A stretch of 64,000 nucleotides of DNA from Paracoccus sp. N5 (GTDB taxonomy: Bacteria > Pseudomonadota > Alphaproteobacteria > Rhodobacterales > Rhodobacteraceae), in NCBI RefSeq assembly GCF_000371965.1, contig NZ_AQUO01000001.1:1434001-1498000 (forward strand). The letters run 5' to 3'. The position numbers were made by a program, and so were the translations under genes. The notes under the pieces were generated by a model, which was not told the DNA's origin, did no database searches, and saw nothing but the letters and a program-made list of their open reading frames with translations. Numbering within the stretch: position 1 is the first letter of the stretch; the number at the start of each line of letters is the position of its first letter. Positions 33,322-41,974 of this stretch are shown here, one piece after another.

Positions 33322-34035
33322 TCAGCCCTCGGCTTCCAGGTATTCGGCCAGCAGCGCGGTCTTGGTGAAATAGTCCGGCGACAGGTCGAGCAGCGCGGGC
33401 AGGTCGCGCAGCACCCGGCGCAGGTGCAGCCGGATCGCCGCCTCGGCCCGGTCGGGATCGCCCGAGGCCACCGCCTCGGCCACGGCGCGATGCTGCGCGA
33501 TGATGGCGTCGCGGGCGACCAGCGCCGTCAGCAGGTGGCGGGCGCGGTCGAGGTGGATCTTGATCTGCTGCAGATGCGTCCAGACCATCGCCTTGCCGGC
33601 GATGGCGGCGAGCTGGGCGTGGAATTCTTCGTCCAGGCGGGCGAGCTGCGCGGTATCGGTGGCCTGTTCCTGCTGCGCGAGCTGGGCGAACAGCGCCTGC
33701 AACTGGGCCGGGGTGGCGCGGCGGGCGGCGCGGCGGGCCAGGTCGGCCTCGACCGATTCGCGGATGAAGCGGGTGCAGAGCACCCATTCCAGGTCGATGC
33801 GGGTGACAAAGGTGCCGCGCTGCGGGCGCACCTCGATCAGCCCGTCGCCGGTCAGGCGGATGAAGGCCTCGCGCACCGGCTGGCGCGAGAGCTGGTACTG
33901 GTCGGCGATCTCCTGTTCCGAAAGCCGGGTGCCGGGGGACAGTTCGCAGCCGACGATGCGCTGGCGCAGCCGGGCGTGCAACTGGGCCGCGAAAGGCGCC
34001 GGGACCGGCGCCGCCATGGTCGATGCAGGATTCAT
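33322..34035 (-). CDS. GntR-family (FadR/FCD subfamily) transcriptional regulator
   Basis: A 237-aa regulator. Residues 15-80 form the winged helix: LHARLRQRIVGCELSPGTRL, SEQEIADQYQLSRQPVREAF, and IRLTGDGLIEVRPQRGTFVT. Residues 95-225 form the all-helical FCD ligand-binding domain with the expected Asp/His metal-site residues (LDEEFHAQLAAIA, QHRAVAEAVASGD, LHLRRVL). It sits 57 bp downstream of galM on the same strand, the last gene of the chvE operon, so it most likely controls sugar-operon expression in response to a pathway sugar acid. The longer start MNPASTMAAP is used; ATG six codons later is possible. Confidence 0.9.
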   Translation of the reverse strand: MNPASTMAAPVPAPFAAQLHARLRQRIVGCELSPGTRLSEQEIADQYQLSRQPVREAFIRLTGDGLIEVRPQRGTFVTRIDLEWVLCTRFIRESVEADLARRAARRATPAQLQALFAQLAQQEQATDTAQLARLDEEFHAQLAAIAGKAMVWTHLQQIKIHLDRARHLLTALVARDAIIAQHRAVAEAVASGDPDRAEAAIRLHLRRVLRDLPALLDLSPDYFTKTALLAEYLEAEG

Positions 34036-34055
34036 CTCTTCCCCCTGCTTTCGCT

Positions 34056-34072
34056 GTAATTGGTTAATTTAC
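34056..34072. promoter_or_regulatory. Candidate operator upstream of the GntR gene
   Basis: An AT-rich dyad GTAA-N9-TTAC centred in the short galM-gntR spacer, unlike the GC-rich surroundings. It could be a GntR operator or part of an internal promoter. Weak evidence only. Confidence 0.3.
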
Positions 34073-34092
34073 CCGGCGTCAACCGTTCGCGT

Positions 34093-35088
34093 TTACTGGA
34101 AGCGCATCGTGGTCTGCTGATGGTAGATCCGGCCCGGTTCCAGCCGGGCGGATGGATAGCCGGGCTGGTTCGGCGCATCGGGCCAGAGCTGCGATTCCAG
34201 CGCGATCCCGGCATGGCGGCCATAGGGCCGGCCGGCAAGGCCGGGGGCGCCGGGGCCGAGGTGATTGGCGGTATAGACCTGCAACCCCGGCTCGGTCGAG
34301 CGCAGGGTCAGGCGCAGCTCGTCGGCCTGCAGCACGGCGGCCTGGCGCGGCCTGGCGTGGCGGGAAGGGGCGAGGCACAGGTTATGGTCGATGGCCGGTC
34401 CCGCCAGCCGCTCGCCCAGCCGCACCGGGCGGCGGAAGTCCAGCGCCGTGCCGCGCACCGGGGCCGGGGGCCCGAGCGGGATCAGGTCGGCATCCACCGG
34501 CAGATAGCTCCGGGCAGGGACGCTCAGGCGATGCTCGGCCACCGTGTCGCGGCCGTCGAGGTTGAAATAGCTGTGCTGGGCGAAATTGCACAAGGTCGGC
34601 GCGTCCGAGGTGGCGAGGATGGTCAGCGACAGCATTGGCCCGGGCAGGATGCGATAGATCGCCCGCACCAGCATGGTGCCGGGAAAGCCCATGTGACCGT
34701 CGGGCAGCAGGTCGGCCAGCGTGACCATGTCCTCGGTCTGTTCGGCCAGGATCCAGTTGCGGGTGCCGCTGCCGTCGCTGCCGCCATGCAGGATGTGGCA
34801 CCCGTCCTGGTTGCGGTCCAGTTGCAGTTGCCGCCCGTCGAGCAGCGCGCGGGCCTGGCCGATGCGATTGGCATAGCGGCCGACGATGGCGCCGAAATAG
34901 CGGCCCTCGTCCAGATAGGGGGCAAGCTGCGGATAGCCCAGCACCAGCGGATGCGCGACGCCCGCGAGCCGCAGATCTTGCAGCGAGGCGCCCAGCGTCA
35001 TCACCGAGGCGGCCAGTCCGTGGCCCGAGATCACCGCCCGCGTGACCGCCCGGCCATCGGGCAGCGTGCCGAAGGGCGCGCGCATCAT
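34093..35088 (-). CDS. galM: Aldose 1-epimerase (mutarotase)
   Basis: Interconverts alpha and beta anomers of aldoses such as galactose or arabinose. The 331-aa protein has GRYANRIGQAR, the ligand motif HILHGGSDGSGTRNW, catalytic His in NFAQHSYFNLDG, and catalytic Glu in GIALESQLWPDAPNQ, where the mutarotase QxxPDAxNxP pattern is clear. ATG at 35088 overlaps the lactonase stop by four bases. Position in the ABC-importer/dgo operon implies it prepares the right anomer for the dehydrogenase step. Confidence 0.92.
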   Translation of the reverse strand: MMRAPFGTLPDGRAVTRAVISGHGLAASVMTLGASLQDLRLAGVAHPLVLGYPQLAPYLDEGRYFGAIVGRYANRIGQARALLDGRQLQLDRNQDGCHILHGGSDGSGTRNWILAEQTEDMVTLADLLPDGHMGFPGTMLVRAIYRILPGPMLSLTILATSDAPTLCNFAQHSYFNLDGRDTVAEHRLSVPARSYLPVDADLIPLGPPAPVRGTALDFRRPVRLGERLAGPAIDHNLCLAPSRHARPRQAAVLQADELRLTLRSTEPGLQVYTANHLGPGAPGLAGRPYGRHAGIALESQLWPDAPNQPGYPSARLEPGRIYHQQTTMRFQ

Positions 35089-35930
35089 GCCAGCACCCGC
35101 GGCTCGGGCCGGCCGCGCGCGGGGCCGGGGTCCAATTCCCAGGTGCGGCCGTCCTGCGGGCCGCGGCGGCCTTCGGCGGCGCTGGTGACGATCAGCCGCG
35201 ACAGGTCGCGGCCGGCGAAGCAGGGGCAGCTGGGCTGGCTGGCCGGCAGGGTCAGGCGGCTGAGCAGCCGCCCGTCCGGCGCGTGGCAGGCGACCGAGCC
35301 GCTGCCCCAGCGCGCGTTCCAGAACCGGCCCTGGTCGTCGGTCACCGCGCCATCGGGGAACTGGTCGGTGCCGGCGAGGTCGAGGAAGACCTGCGCCTGC
35401 CCCATGGGCCAGCCGTCCGGGTCCAGCGGCTGGCTCCAGACCGTCTGCGCGGCGGTGTCGGCGAAATAGGCCAGCCGCCCGTCCGGTGAAAAGCAGATCG
35501 CATTCGGGATCGAAAGCCCGGCGCGAAGCTGGCGCAATTCGCCCCGGAAAAAGCGGTAGATCGCGCCTTGGCCGGTTTCGGCGCTGCGCGACATGGTGCC
35601 GATCCAGAAGCCGCCCTGCGGGTCGGCGCGGCCGTCGTTCGAGCGGTTCTCGGGGCGGTCGGGCTCCAGCGCCACCAGCCGCCTGGACTCGCCATTCCTC
35701 AGGTCGAAGCGCAGGAGCGCGGTTTCGCTGGCGATCAGCAGGCGGTCGCGGTCGATCCAGCCGCAGGCCGAGACCATCTCGTCGAATTGCCATTCCAGCG
35801 GCGCGCCGTCCAGCTGCGACATCAGCCGCCGGCCGAGGATGTCGAACCAGAAGGGCTGCGCGCGTTCGGGGTGCCAGAAGGCGCCTTCGCCCAGTTCGCA
35901 GATGCGCGGGTCGAAGACCGTCGCGCTCAT
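35085..35930 (-). CDS. SMP-30/gluconolactonase-family sugar lactonase
   Basis: Six-bladed beta-propeller lactonase, 281 aa, hydrolysing an aldonolactone to the aldonate. Metal ligands expected for the family are visible: Glu15 in ELGEGAFWH, Asn in SIPNAICFSPDG, and Asp in FPDGAVTDDQG, with NDGRADPQGGFWIGTM between them. In this operon the substrate is probably galactono- or arabinono-lactone, as the next enzymes use 2-keto-3-deoxygalactonate. Coupled to dgoA and galM by ATGA overlaps. Confidence 0.9.
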   Translation of the reverse strand: MSATVFDPRICELGEGAFWHPERAQPFWFDILGRRLMSQLDGAPLEWQFDEMVSACGWIDRDRLLIASETALLRFDLRNGESRRLVALEPDRPENRSNDGRADPQGGFWIGTMSRSAETGQGAIYRFFRGELRQLRAGLSIPNAICFSPDGRLAYFADTAAQTVWSQPLDPDGWPMGQAQVFLDLAGTDQFPDGAVTDDQGRFWNARWGSGSVACHAPDGRLLSRLTLPASQPSCPCFAGRDLSRLIVTSAAEGRRGPQDGRTWELDPGPARGRPEPRVLA

Positions 35931-36529
35931 GCCAAGGCCTGCATGGCGGCGATGATCTCGCGGGCGCGGGTGGCGATGGTTTCGGGGGCATCGCCGGGTC
36001 TGTAGAGCGCGGTGCCGATGCCGAAGCCCTGCGCCCCGGCGGCGTGCCATTCGGCGAAATTCTGCGGCCCGGCGCCGCCGACGGCATAGACCGGGATCTC
36101 GGGCGGCAGGACGGCGCGCAGCGCCTTCAGCGCCGCCGGGCCGGCCTGGTCGGCCGGGAACAGCTTCAGCCCGGTGGCGCCGGCGGCGATGGCGGCGAAG
36201 CATTCCGTGGCGGTAAAGACGCCGGGCCAGCTTTCCAGGCCGCGCGCCCGGGTCTCGCGGATCACCGCCCGATCGGCATTGGGCGAGACGATCATGCGGC
36301 CGCCGACATCGGCGACGCGGCCGACCTGCTCCGGGGTCAGCACGGTGCCGGCGCCCAGCGTGGCCTGGCCGCCGAAGGCCGCCGCCATCAGCCGGATGCT
36401 TTCCAGCGGGTCGGGCGAGTTCAGCGGCACCTCGATGCGGGTGATGCCGGATTCGATCAGGGCGCGGGCGACGGGCAGGGCCTCGGGCGGGGTCAGGCCG
36501 CGCAGGATGGCGATGATGGGCTGGGTCAT
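35927..36529 (-). CDS. dgoA: 2-dehydro-3-deoxy-6-phosphogalactonate aldolase
   Basis: Class I aldolase splitting KDPGal into pyruvate and glyceraldehyde 3-phosphate. The 200-aa TIM-barrel protein begins MTQPIIAILRGLTPPEAL, then ITRIEVPLNSPDPLESI with the catalytic Glu, LGAGTVLTPEQV, and the Schiff-base Lys in AGATGLKLFPAD. The ILRGL start and NSPDP distinguish it from the KDPG aldolase Eda. Overlaps both neighbours by four bases, dgoK upstream and the lactonase downstream. Confidence 0.93.
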   Translation of the reverse strand: MTQPIIAILRGLTPPEALPVARALIESGITRIEVPLNSPDPLESIRLMAAAFGGQATLGAGTVLTPEQVGRVADVGGRMIVSPNADRAVIRETRARGLESWPGVFTATECFAAIAAGATGLKLFPADQAGPAALKALRAVLPPEIPVYAVGGAGPQNFAEWHAAGAQGFGIGTALYRPGDAPETIATRAREIIAAMQALA

Positions 36530-37428
36530 GGGTCCTCGTGCAAAAGCCGGTGGGCGGCGGTCAGCCCGGCCAGGACCAGCGCAGCGCCGTCCTGTCGCCG
36601 GACCCGGGCGCCCTGCGCCAGCAAGAGCGTTTCGTAATGCGTCGTCAAGTCGGGGGCGCCGATCAGCACGACCTCGGCCCCGGTCCAGAACGGGCGGGCG
36701 GCGGCCAGTTCGGCGCCGATCAGCAGGCCGGAGAGCCGCCCGGCCGCCTGTTCCGGCGCCAGCCGGTCGAGCAGCGCCCCGGCGCGCAGGGCGAAGAGCC
36801 CGGCCGGGACGGAGGCGGGATCGGCCAGCGCCTGCGCCCCGGCCTGGGTCAGCGCCTGGGCGTCGGGCGTGGCTTCGGCCAGGGTCAGGCGCAGCACGGA
36901 CTGCCGGGCGAGCAGGGCGAAAAGCTCTCCGGTCATGAAGGTGGCGAAGCGGGTGACGGCGCCATCCGCGATCCGGACCCATTTGCTATGCGTGCCGGGC
37001 AGGCAGAGCACGCCGCAAAAGCCCGGGTTCTCGGCCAGGAAACCGGCGATCTGGGTTTCCTCGCCGCGCATCACGTCGGGCGGGTCGGTCTGCGACAGGC
37101 CGGGCAGGATGCGCAGGTCCAGCCGCGGGTCCAGGGCCGGGGGGCGGATCGCCTGCCGCGGGTCCAGCGGGACGCAGGGGACGGGGCGATAGGCGGCCTC
37201 GACCCAGCCGCCGCGGGCGCCGACCATGCCGCAGGCCAGGACCGGGATGGTGCCCGCGGCCGGCAGCCAGTCGGCGGCCAGCGCCAGCAGCGCCGGCTCG
37301 AACCCCTCGGGCGAAAGCCGGCCCATGCCCTGGTCCGAGGCGCGGGCCTGAAGCATCTGCGCGCCCTGCATGGCCCAGGCGCGCAGCCGGGTCGTGCCCC
37401 AGTCGACGGCGATCCAGTCCGGTGTCAC
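36526..37428 (-). CDS. dgoK: 2-dehydro-3-deoxygalactonokinase
   Basis: Phosphorylates 2-keto-3-deoxygalactonate with ATP to KDPGal for the aldolase DgoA. The 300-aa protein shows IAVDWGTTRLRAW (phosphate-1-type motif), VLACGMVGARGGWVEA, LPGTHSKWVRI, and MTGELFALLA with SVLRL, all DgoK signatures. The start is GTG at 37428, overlapping the permease stop (GTGA). Its presence with dgoA defines the De Ley-Doudoroff route. Confidence 0.93.
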   Translation of the reverse strand: MTPDWIAVDWGTTRLRAWAMQGAQMLQARASDQGMGRLSPEGFEPALLALAADWLPAAGTIPVLACGMVGARGGWVEAAYRPVPCVPLDPRQAIRPPALDPRLDLRILPGLSQTDPPDVMRGEETQIAGFLAENPGFCGVLCLPGTHSKWVRIADGAVTRFATFMTGELFALLARQSVLRLTLAEATPDAQALTQAGAQALADPASVPAGLFALRAGALLDRLAPEQAAGRLSGLLIGAELAAARPFWTGAEVVLIGAPDLTTHYETLLLAQGARVRRQDGAALVLAGLTAAHRLLHEDP

Positions 37429-38609
37429 GATTTCGACTTGTTCGATACGTCGAAGATCACGGCGGCCATCAGCACCAGCCCCTTGATGACCTGCTGATAG
37501 TCGATGCCGATGCCCAGGATGGACATGCCGTTGTTCATCACCCCCATGATGAAGGCGCCGACCACCGCGCCGATCACCGTGCCGACGCCGCCCGCCATCG
37601 AGGCGCCGCCGATGAACACCGCCGCGATCACGTCAAGCTCGAACCCGACGCCGGCCTTGGGCGTGGCCGAGTTCAGCCGGGCCGAAACCACCAGCCCCGC
37701 CAGCGCCGCCAGCATCCCCATGTTCATGAAGGTCAGGAACACCACCCGTTCGCTGTTGATGCCCGAGAGCTTGGCCGCCTTGGCATTGCCGCCGATGGCG
37801 AAGATGCGCCGGCCGATGGTCGTGCGCTCCGACAGGAAGGCGTAAAGCGCGACCAGCACCGCCATGACGATGAAGACATTGGGCAGGCCGCGGAAATTCG
37901 CCAGCGCCCAGGTCATCCAGACCATGGCCAGGAAGATCAGCGCGTTCTTGGCGGCGAAGAAGGCGAAGGGCTCGTCGGCGATGCCCACCGCCTCCTCGCG
38001 CTTGCGGCCGCGGATCTGCAGCCACAGGATCACCACGGCGGCGCCCCAGCCCAGGATCAGCGACAGGGTGTTCGGCTTGTCCGGCCCGAACAGGTCCGGG
38101 ATGAAGCCCGAGGCGATCATCTGGAAGCCGCGCGGGAAGGGGCCGATGTTCTGGCCCTGCAGGATCCACATGGTCAGCCCGCGGAACACCAGCATCCCGG
38201 CCAGGGTGACGATGAAGCTGGGGATCTTCCAATAGGCGATCCAATAGCCCTGGATGCCGCCGATCACCGCGCCGGCGACCAGCGCCAGCACCACGACCAG
38301 CGGGATCGGCAGGCCCATGCGCACGATCATCAGCGCCGCCAGCGCGCCGACGAAGGCCGCGACCGAGCCGACCGACAGGTCGATATGGCCGGCCACGATC
38401 ACCAGCAGCATGCCCACCGCCATGATGACGATATGGCTGTTCTGCAGGAACAGGTTGGTCAGGTTCACCGGCCGGAACAGGATGCCGCCGGTCACCACCT
38501 GGAAGAAGGCCATGATGATGATCAGCGCGAACAGGATGCCGTATTCGCGGATATTGCGGCGGATGAAGCCGAAGGTGTCGCCTTGGCGGGTCTCGGTCGT
38601 GTCAGACAT
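37425..38609 (-). CDS. gguB: Sugar ABC transporter permease GguB
   Basis: Inner-membrane permease of the ribose/xylose-type carbohydrate importer, 394 aa, with about ten hydrophobic segments. Seen are VAGHIDLSVGSVAAF near residue 90, the conserved BPD_transp_2 segment, and SERTTIGRRIFAIGGNAKAA in the second half, with FIGGASMAGGVGTVIGAVVGAF near the end. Length and motif order match GguB/XylH. Its start overlaps the 3' end of the ATPase gene by eight bases. Confidence 0.93.
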   Translation of the reverse strand: MSDTTETRQGDTFGFIRRNIREYGILFALIIIMAFFQVVTGGILFRPVNLTNLFLQNSHIVIMAVGMLLVIVAGHIDLSVGSVAAFVGALAALMIVRMGLPIPLVVVLALVAGAVIGGIQGYWIAYWKIPSFIVTLAGMLVFRGLTMWILQGQNIGPFPRGFQMIASGFIPDLFGPDKPNTLSLILGWGAAVVILWLQIRGRKREEAVGIADEPFAFFAAKNALIFLAMVWMTWALANFRGLPNVFIVMAVLVALYAFLSERTTIGRRIFAIGGNAKAAKLSGINSERVVFLTFMNMGMLAALAGLVVSARLNSATPKAGVGFELDVIAAVFIGGASMAGGVGTVIGAVVGAFIMGVMNNGMSILGIGIDYQQVIKGLVLMAAVIFDVSNKSKS

Positions 38610-40176
38610 GGGCGGCCTCTGCCTCGATTTCCTGGGGCGTGACCGACTCGTCGGTCAGGTCGTGGCCCGAGCGGATGATGATGGACATGATCTTTTCCTG
38701 CGTCGCCTCGGCGGTGGGCAGTTCGCCGACCAGCCGGCCCTCGTTCATGACCAGGATGCGGTCGGTGATGCCCAGAAGCTCGGGCATCTCGGAGGAGATC
38801 ACGATGATGGATTTCCCCGAGGCCGCCAGATCGCGGATGATGGTATAGATCTCGTATTTGGCGCCGACGTCGATGCCGCGGGTCGGCTCGTCCAGGATCA
38901 GGATCTCGGGTTCGGCGAACAGCCATTTCGCCAGCACGACCTTTTGCTGGTTGCCGCCCGACAGGTTCACCGTCTTCTGCTCGACCGAGGGCGAGCGGAT
39001 GTTGATGCGCTTGCGATAGTCGCGGGCGACGGCGCCCTCGCGCTGCCGGTCCACCACCCCGCGCGTGGAAATCCCGGCAAGGTTCGCCAGCGGGATATTG
39101 CGGCGGATCGTGTCCTCCAGCACCAGGCCCAGCGACTTGCGGTCCTCGGTGACGTAGGCAAGGCCGGCGGCGATGGCCTTGGGCACCGTGGTCAGCTCGA
39201 CCTCGCGGCCGTGGATGCGGACGCTGCCCGATTTCCAGTCGCCCATCGAGCGGCCGAAGATGCTCATGGCAAGCTCGGTGCGGCCGGCGCCCATCAGCCC
39301 GGCGATGCCCAGCACCTCGCCGCGCTTCAGCTCGAAACTGGCCTTCCTGACCAGCAGCCGGCCGTCGCGCAGCGGGTCGGCGACGTTCCAGTCGCGGACC
39401 TGCATCACCACCTCGCCGATCTTGGGCTCGCGCGGCGGATAGCGGTCGTCCATGGCGCGGCCGACCATGTCGCGGACGATCTGCGATTCCGCGACCATGC
39501 CGTCGTGATGGGCCACGGTCGAGCCGTCGCGCAGCACGGTGATGCTGTCGCAGACCTGGCTGATCTCGTTCAATTTGTGCGAGATCAGGATCGCCGTCAT
39601 GCCCTGGTCGCGGAACCCTGCCAGCAGGCGCAAGAGCGCGTCGCTGTCATGCTCGTTCAGCGAGCTGGTCGGTTCGTCCAGGATCAGCAGGTCGACCTTT
39701 TTCGACAGCGCCTTGGCGATCTCGATCAGCTGCTGCTTGCCCATGCCCAGGGAGCCGACCTTGGTCTCGGGGCTTTCGCGCAGGCCCACTTTGGCCAGCA
39801 GCTCGGCGGTGCGGCGGTTGGTCTCCTGGCGGTCGATGACGCCGCGCGTGGCAATCTCGTTGCCCAGGAAGATGTTCTCGGCGATCGACATCTGCGGCAC
39901 CAGCGCCAGTTCCTGGTGGATGATGACGATGCCCTTTTCCTCGCTGTCCTTGATGTCGCGGAAGGCCATGGGCTGGCCGTTGTACAGGATCTCGCCCTGA
40001 TAGCTGCCATGCGGATAGACGCCCGAAAGCACCTTCATCAGCGTGGACTTGCCGGCGCCGTTCTCGCCGACCAGGGCGCGGATCTCGCCCCGGCGCACGG
40101 TCATGTTGACGTTGTCGAGTGCCTTGACCCCGGGGAATTCCTTGGTGATCCCCCGCATTTCCAGAATGGCGTCCAT
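38602..40176 (-). CDS. gguA: Sugar ABC transporter ATP-binding protein GguA (tandem cassette)
   Basis: Energises multiple-sugar uptake. The 524-aa protein contains two ABC cassettes. The first has Walker A GENGAGKST (37-45), signature LGMGKQQLIEIA and Walker B LLILDEPTSSL. The second has a degenerate Walker A (GLMGAGRTELA), an intact LSGGNQQKV signature and ILILDEPTRGIDVGA. This asymmetry is normal for the RbsA/MglA/XylG/GguA family. Start MDAILEMRGITKEF at 40176 follows GGGGGG. A strong hairpin lies between it and chvE. Confidence 0.95.
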   Translation of the reverse strand: MDAILEMRGITKEFPGVKALDNVNMTVRRGEIRALVGENGAGKSTLMKVLSGVYPHGSYQGEILYNGQPMAFRDIKDSEEKGIVIIHQELALVPQMSIAENIFLGNEIATRGVIDRQETNRRTAELLAKVGLRESPETKVGSLGMGKQQLIEIAKALSKKVDLLILDEPTSSLNEHDSDALLRLLAGFRDQGMTAILISHKLNEISQVCDSITVLRDGSTVAHHDGMVAESQIVRDMVGRAMDDRYPPREPKIGEVVMQVRDWNVADPLRDGRLLVRKASFELKRGEVLGIAGLMGAGRTELAMSIFGRSMGDWKSGSVRIHGREVELTTVPKAIAAGLAYVTEDRKSLGLVLEDTIRRNIPLANLAGISTRGVVDRQREGAVARDYRKRINIRSPSVEQKTVNLSGGNQQKVVLAKWLFAEPEILILDEPTRGIDVGAKYEIYTIIRDLAASGKSIIVISSEMPELLGITDRILVMNEGRLVGELPTAEATQEKIMSIIIRSGHDLTDESVTPQEIEAEAAHV

Positions 40177-40200
40177 CCCGGTCCCCCCCTTTCGCAGGAA

Positions 40201-40229
40201 GCGCGCCGCCGGTCGGGCCGGCGGCGCGC
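40201..40229 (-). terminator. 12-bp perfect hairpin between chvE and gguA
   Basis: GCGCGCCGCCGG (40201-40212) and CCGGCGGCGCGC (40218-40229) are exact inverted repeats around a 5-nt loop, starting 8 bp after the chvE stop. No T-run follows, so it is more likely a 3' mRNA-stabilising or partial-termination hairpin that raises binding-protein output over the membrane components. Confidence 0.75.
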
Positions 40230-40237
40230 GGCCAGGA

Positions 40238-41302
40238 TCACTTGAGCTGGTCTTCGGTATAGTAGCCCGAGCCGACCAGGACCTCTTGCAGGTTCTTCGC
40301 GGTGACGGCGACCGGCTCCAGCAGGTAGGAGGGCACGACCTTGACGCCGTTGTCATAGGTCTTGGTGTCGTTCACCTGCGGCTCTTCGCCCTTGATCATG
40401 GCATCGACCATGCCGACGGTGACTTTCGCCAGCTCGCGGGTGTCCTTGAAGATGGTCGAATACTGCTCGCCCGCCTGGATCGACTTGACCGATTGCAGCT
40501 CGGCGTCCTGGCCGGTGACGATGGGCATCTTCATGTCGCCCGAGCCGTAGCCGACGCCCTTCAGCGAGGACAGGATGCCGATGGACAGCCCGTCATAGGG
40601 CGAAAGCACCCCGTTCACATGCTTGTCGGTGTAGTTGGCCGACAGGATGTTGTCCATGCGGGCCTGGGCGGTGGCCGGGTCCCAGCGCAGCGTGCCGACC
40701 TTGTCCATGCCCATCTGCCCCGAGGGGATCACCACCGAGCCGTCGTCGATCAGCGGCTGGATCACCGACATGGCGCCATCGTAGAAGAAGAAGGCGTTAT
40801 TGTCGTCGGGCGAGCCGCCGAACAGCTCGACATTCCAGGGCTTCACGTCGGGGAAATTGGCCTTGAGCCCCTCGACCAGGGTATTGGCCTGTTCGACGCC
40901 GACCTTGAAGTTGTCGAAGGTGGCGTAATAGTCGATGTCGGGCGTGTCGCGGATCAGCCGGTCATAGGCGATGACCTTGATGTCGGCGGCCTTCGCATTG
41001 GCCAGCGCGTTCGACAGCGTGGTGCCGTCGATGGCGGCGATCACCAGCACGTTCACGCCCTTGGTGATCATGTTCTCGATCTGCGACAGCTGGTTCGGGA
41101 TGTCGTCGTCGGCATATTGCAGGTCGGTCTGGTAGCCGGCTTCCTGGAACTGCTTGACCATGTTGTTGCCGTCGTCGATCCAGCGCGCCGAGGTCTTGGT
41201 CGGCATCGAGATCCCGACCATGCCTTCGGCCGCGGCCAGCCCCGGCAGAGACAGCACCGCGACCGAGGCCAGCGCCCCGGCGAGTTTCCTGAGATTCAGC
41301 AT
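40238..41302 (-). CDS. chvE: Multiple-sugar periplasmic binding protein ChvE
   Basis: Periplasmic receptor of the GguAB importer, binding galactose, arabinose, glucose, xylose and related sugars in Agrobacterium. The 354-aa precursor has a 25-residue signal peptide (ending GLAAA). The mature protein is very close to ChvE: MPTKTSARWIDDGNNMVKQF, DLQYADDDIPNQLSQIENM, NVELFGGSPDDNNAFFFYDG and GQDAELQSVKSIQAGEQYS. In Agrobacterium ChvE also contacts VirA; no such partner is visible here. First gene of the sugar operon, with a 273-bp upstream region. Confidence 0.96.
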   Translation of the reverse strand: MLNLRKLAGALASVAVLSLPGLAAAEGMVGISMPTKTSARWIDDGNNMVKQFQEAGYQTDLQYADDDIPNQLSQIENMITKGVNVLVIAAIDGTTLSNALANAKAADIKVIAYDRLIRDTPDIDYYATFDNFKVGVEQANTLVEGLKANFPDVKPWNVELFGGSPDDNNAFFFYDGAMSVIQPLIDDGSVVIPSGQMGMDKVGTLRWDPATAQARMDNILSANYTDKHVNGVLSPYDGLSIGILSSLKGVGYGSGDMKMPIVTGQDAELQSVKSIQAGEQYSTIFKDTRELAKVTVGMVDAMIKGEEPQVNDTKTYDNGVKVVPSYLLEPVAVTAKNLQEVLVGSGYYTEDQLK

Positions 41303-41575
41303 GACTCCTCCCTATCGATTCCCTGTCGATTGCGCGCCGTGCCGGTGGCCGCCTCCACGGTCCTGTCCGGCCGGAGCCTTCCCCTGTGTCGGCGCGGGAC
41401 GCGAAATGCGGGCGGGCCCGGACATTCGGCGCCGCAACGGTCATGGACCGCCGGCCTGACCGCGAGGCTAGTCCTGCCCGATATGTCCGTCAAATATTCT
41501 GAAAGAAGATCTGCATATCAAAATCGTCATGATAGTTGGCGCTAACATGACCGGAGCGGGAATCCGGCCGCGCCG
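41303..41575 (-). promoter_or_regulatory. chvE operon promoter region with a GTTGGCGCTAAC palindrome
   Basis: 273 bp upstream of chvE without a gene. An AT-rich block (41480-41540) is the likely promoter area. It ends in a near-perfect 12-bp palindrome GTTGGCGCTAAC (41535-41546, one mismatched pair) that could be a regulator site. AGGGAGGAG lies just before the chvE ATG. Operator identity is inferred only from symmetry. Confidence 0.45.
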
Positions 41576-41881
41576 TCAGCCGTCGGCCAGCAGGTCGGAC
41601 CACTCTGGATGGCGCTCGAACTGGGCGCGGACATAGCTGCAGGCCGGCACGATCATCACGCCGCGCGCGCGGGCGTCGACGATCAGCCGGCGCACCATGG
41701 CGGCGGCGACGCCGGTGCCGCGCATGGCGTCGGGCGCATAGGTATGGTCGGCGACGATGATGCCCGGGCCGCCGTTGCGCCAGGTCAGTTCCGCCTCGCC
41801 CGAGACGCCGGGCAGGCTGACGACATAGCGGCCGGAACTGCCGTAGTCTTCATGGGCGACGGGAATGGTGGGTTGGCTCAT
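41576..41881 (-). CDS. GNAT-like N-acetyltransferase, YjdJ type
   Basis: A 101-aa mini-GNAT of the YjdJ/Gcn5-related class: AELTWRNGGPGIIVADHTYA, the acetyl-CoA loop region PDAMRGTGVAAAMVRRLIVD (RGxGxA), and the class-specific PACSYVRAQFERHPEW. These small proteins lack part of the normal GNAT fold and may use the Cys as acetyl acceptor; substrates are unknown. Transcribed alone, upstream of the chvE operon on the same strand but with a long gap. Confidence 0.87.
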   Translation of the reverse strand: MSQPTIPVAHEDYGSSGRYVVSLPGVSGEAELTWRNGGPGIIVADHTYAPDAMRGTGVAAAMVRRLIVDARARGVMIVPACSYVRAQFERHPEWSDLLADG

Positions 41882-41974
41882 GCGATTGCTCCGTGTTGAT
41901 GCGGCGGAGGTAACGCATGAAAGCCGGGCCGGATCCGTGACGTTGCGTCATCGGAGCCCGGCCCGCGGCGGCGC

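Noticed and set aside
40238..41302. Virulence (vir) signalling role of ChvE
   Set aside because: ChvE homologues are common sugar receptors; no virA/virG or T-DNA genes are visible, so only sugar uptake is supported.
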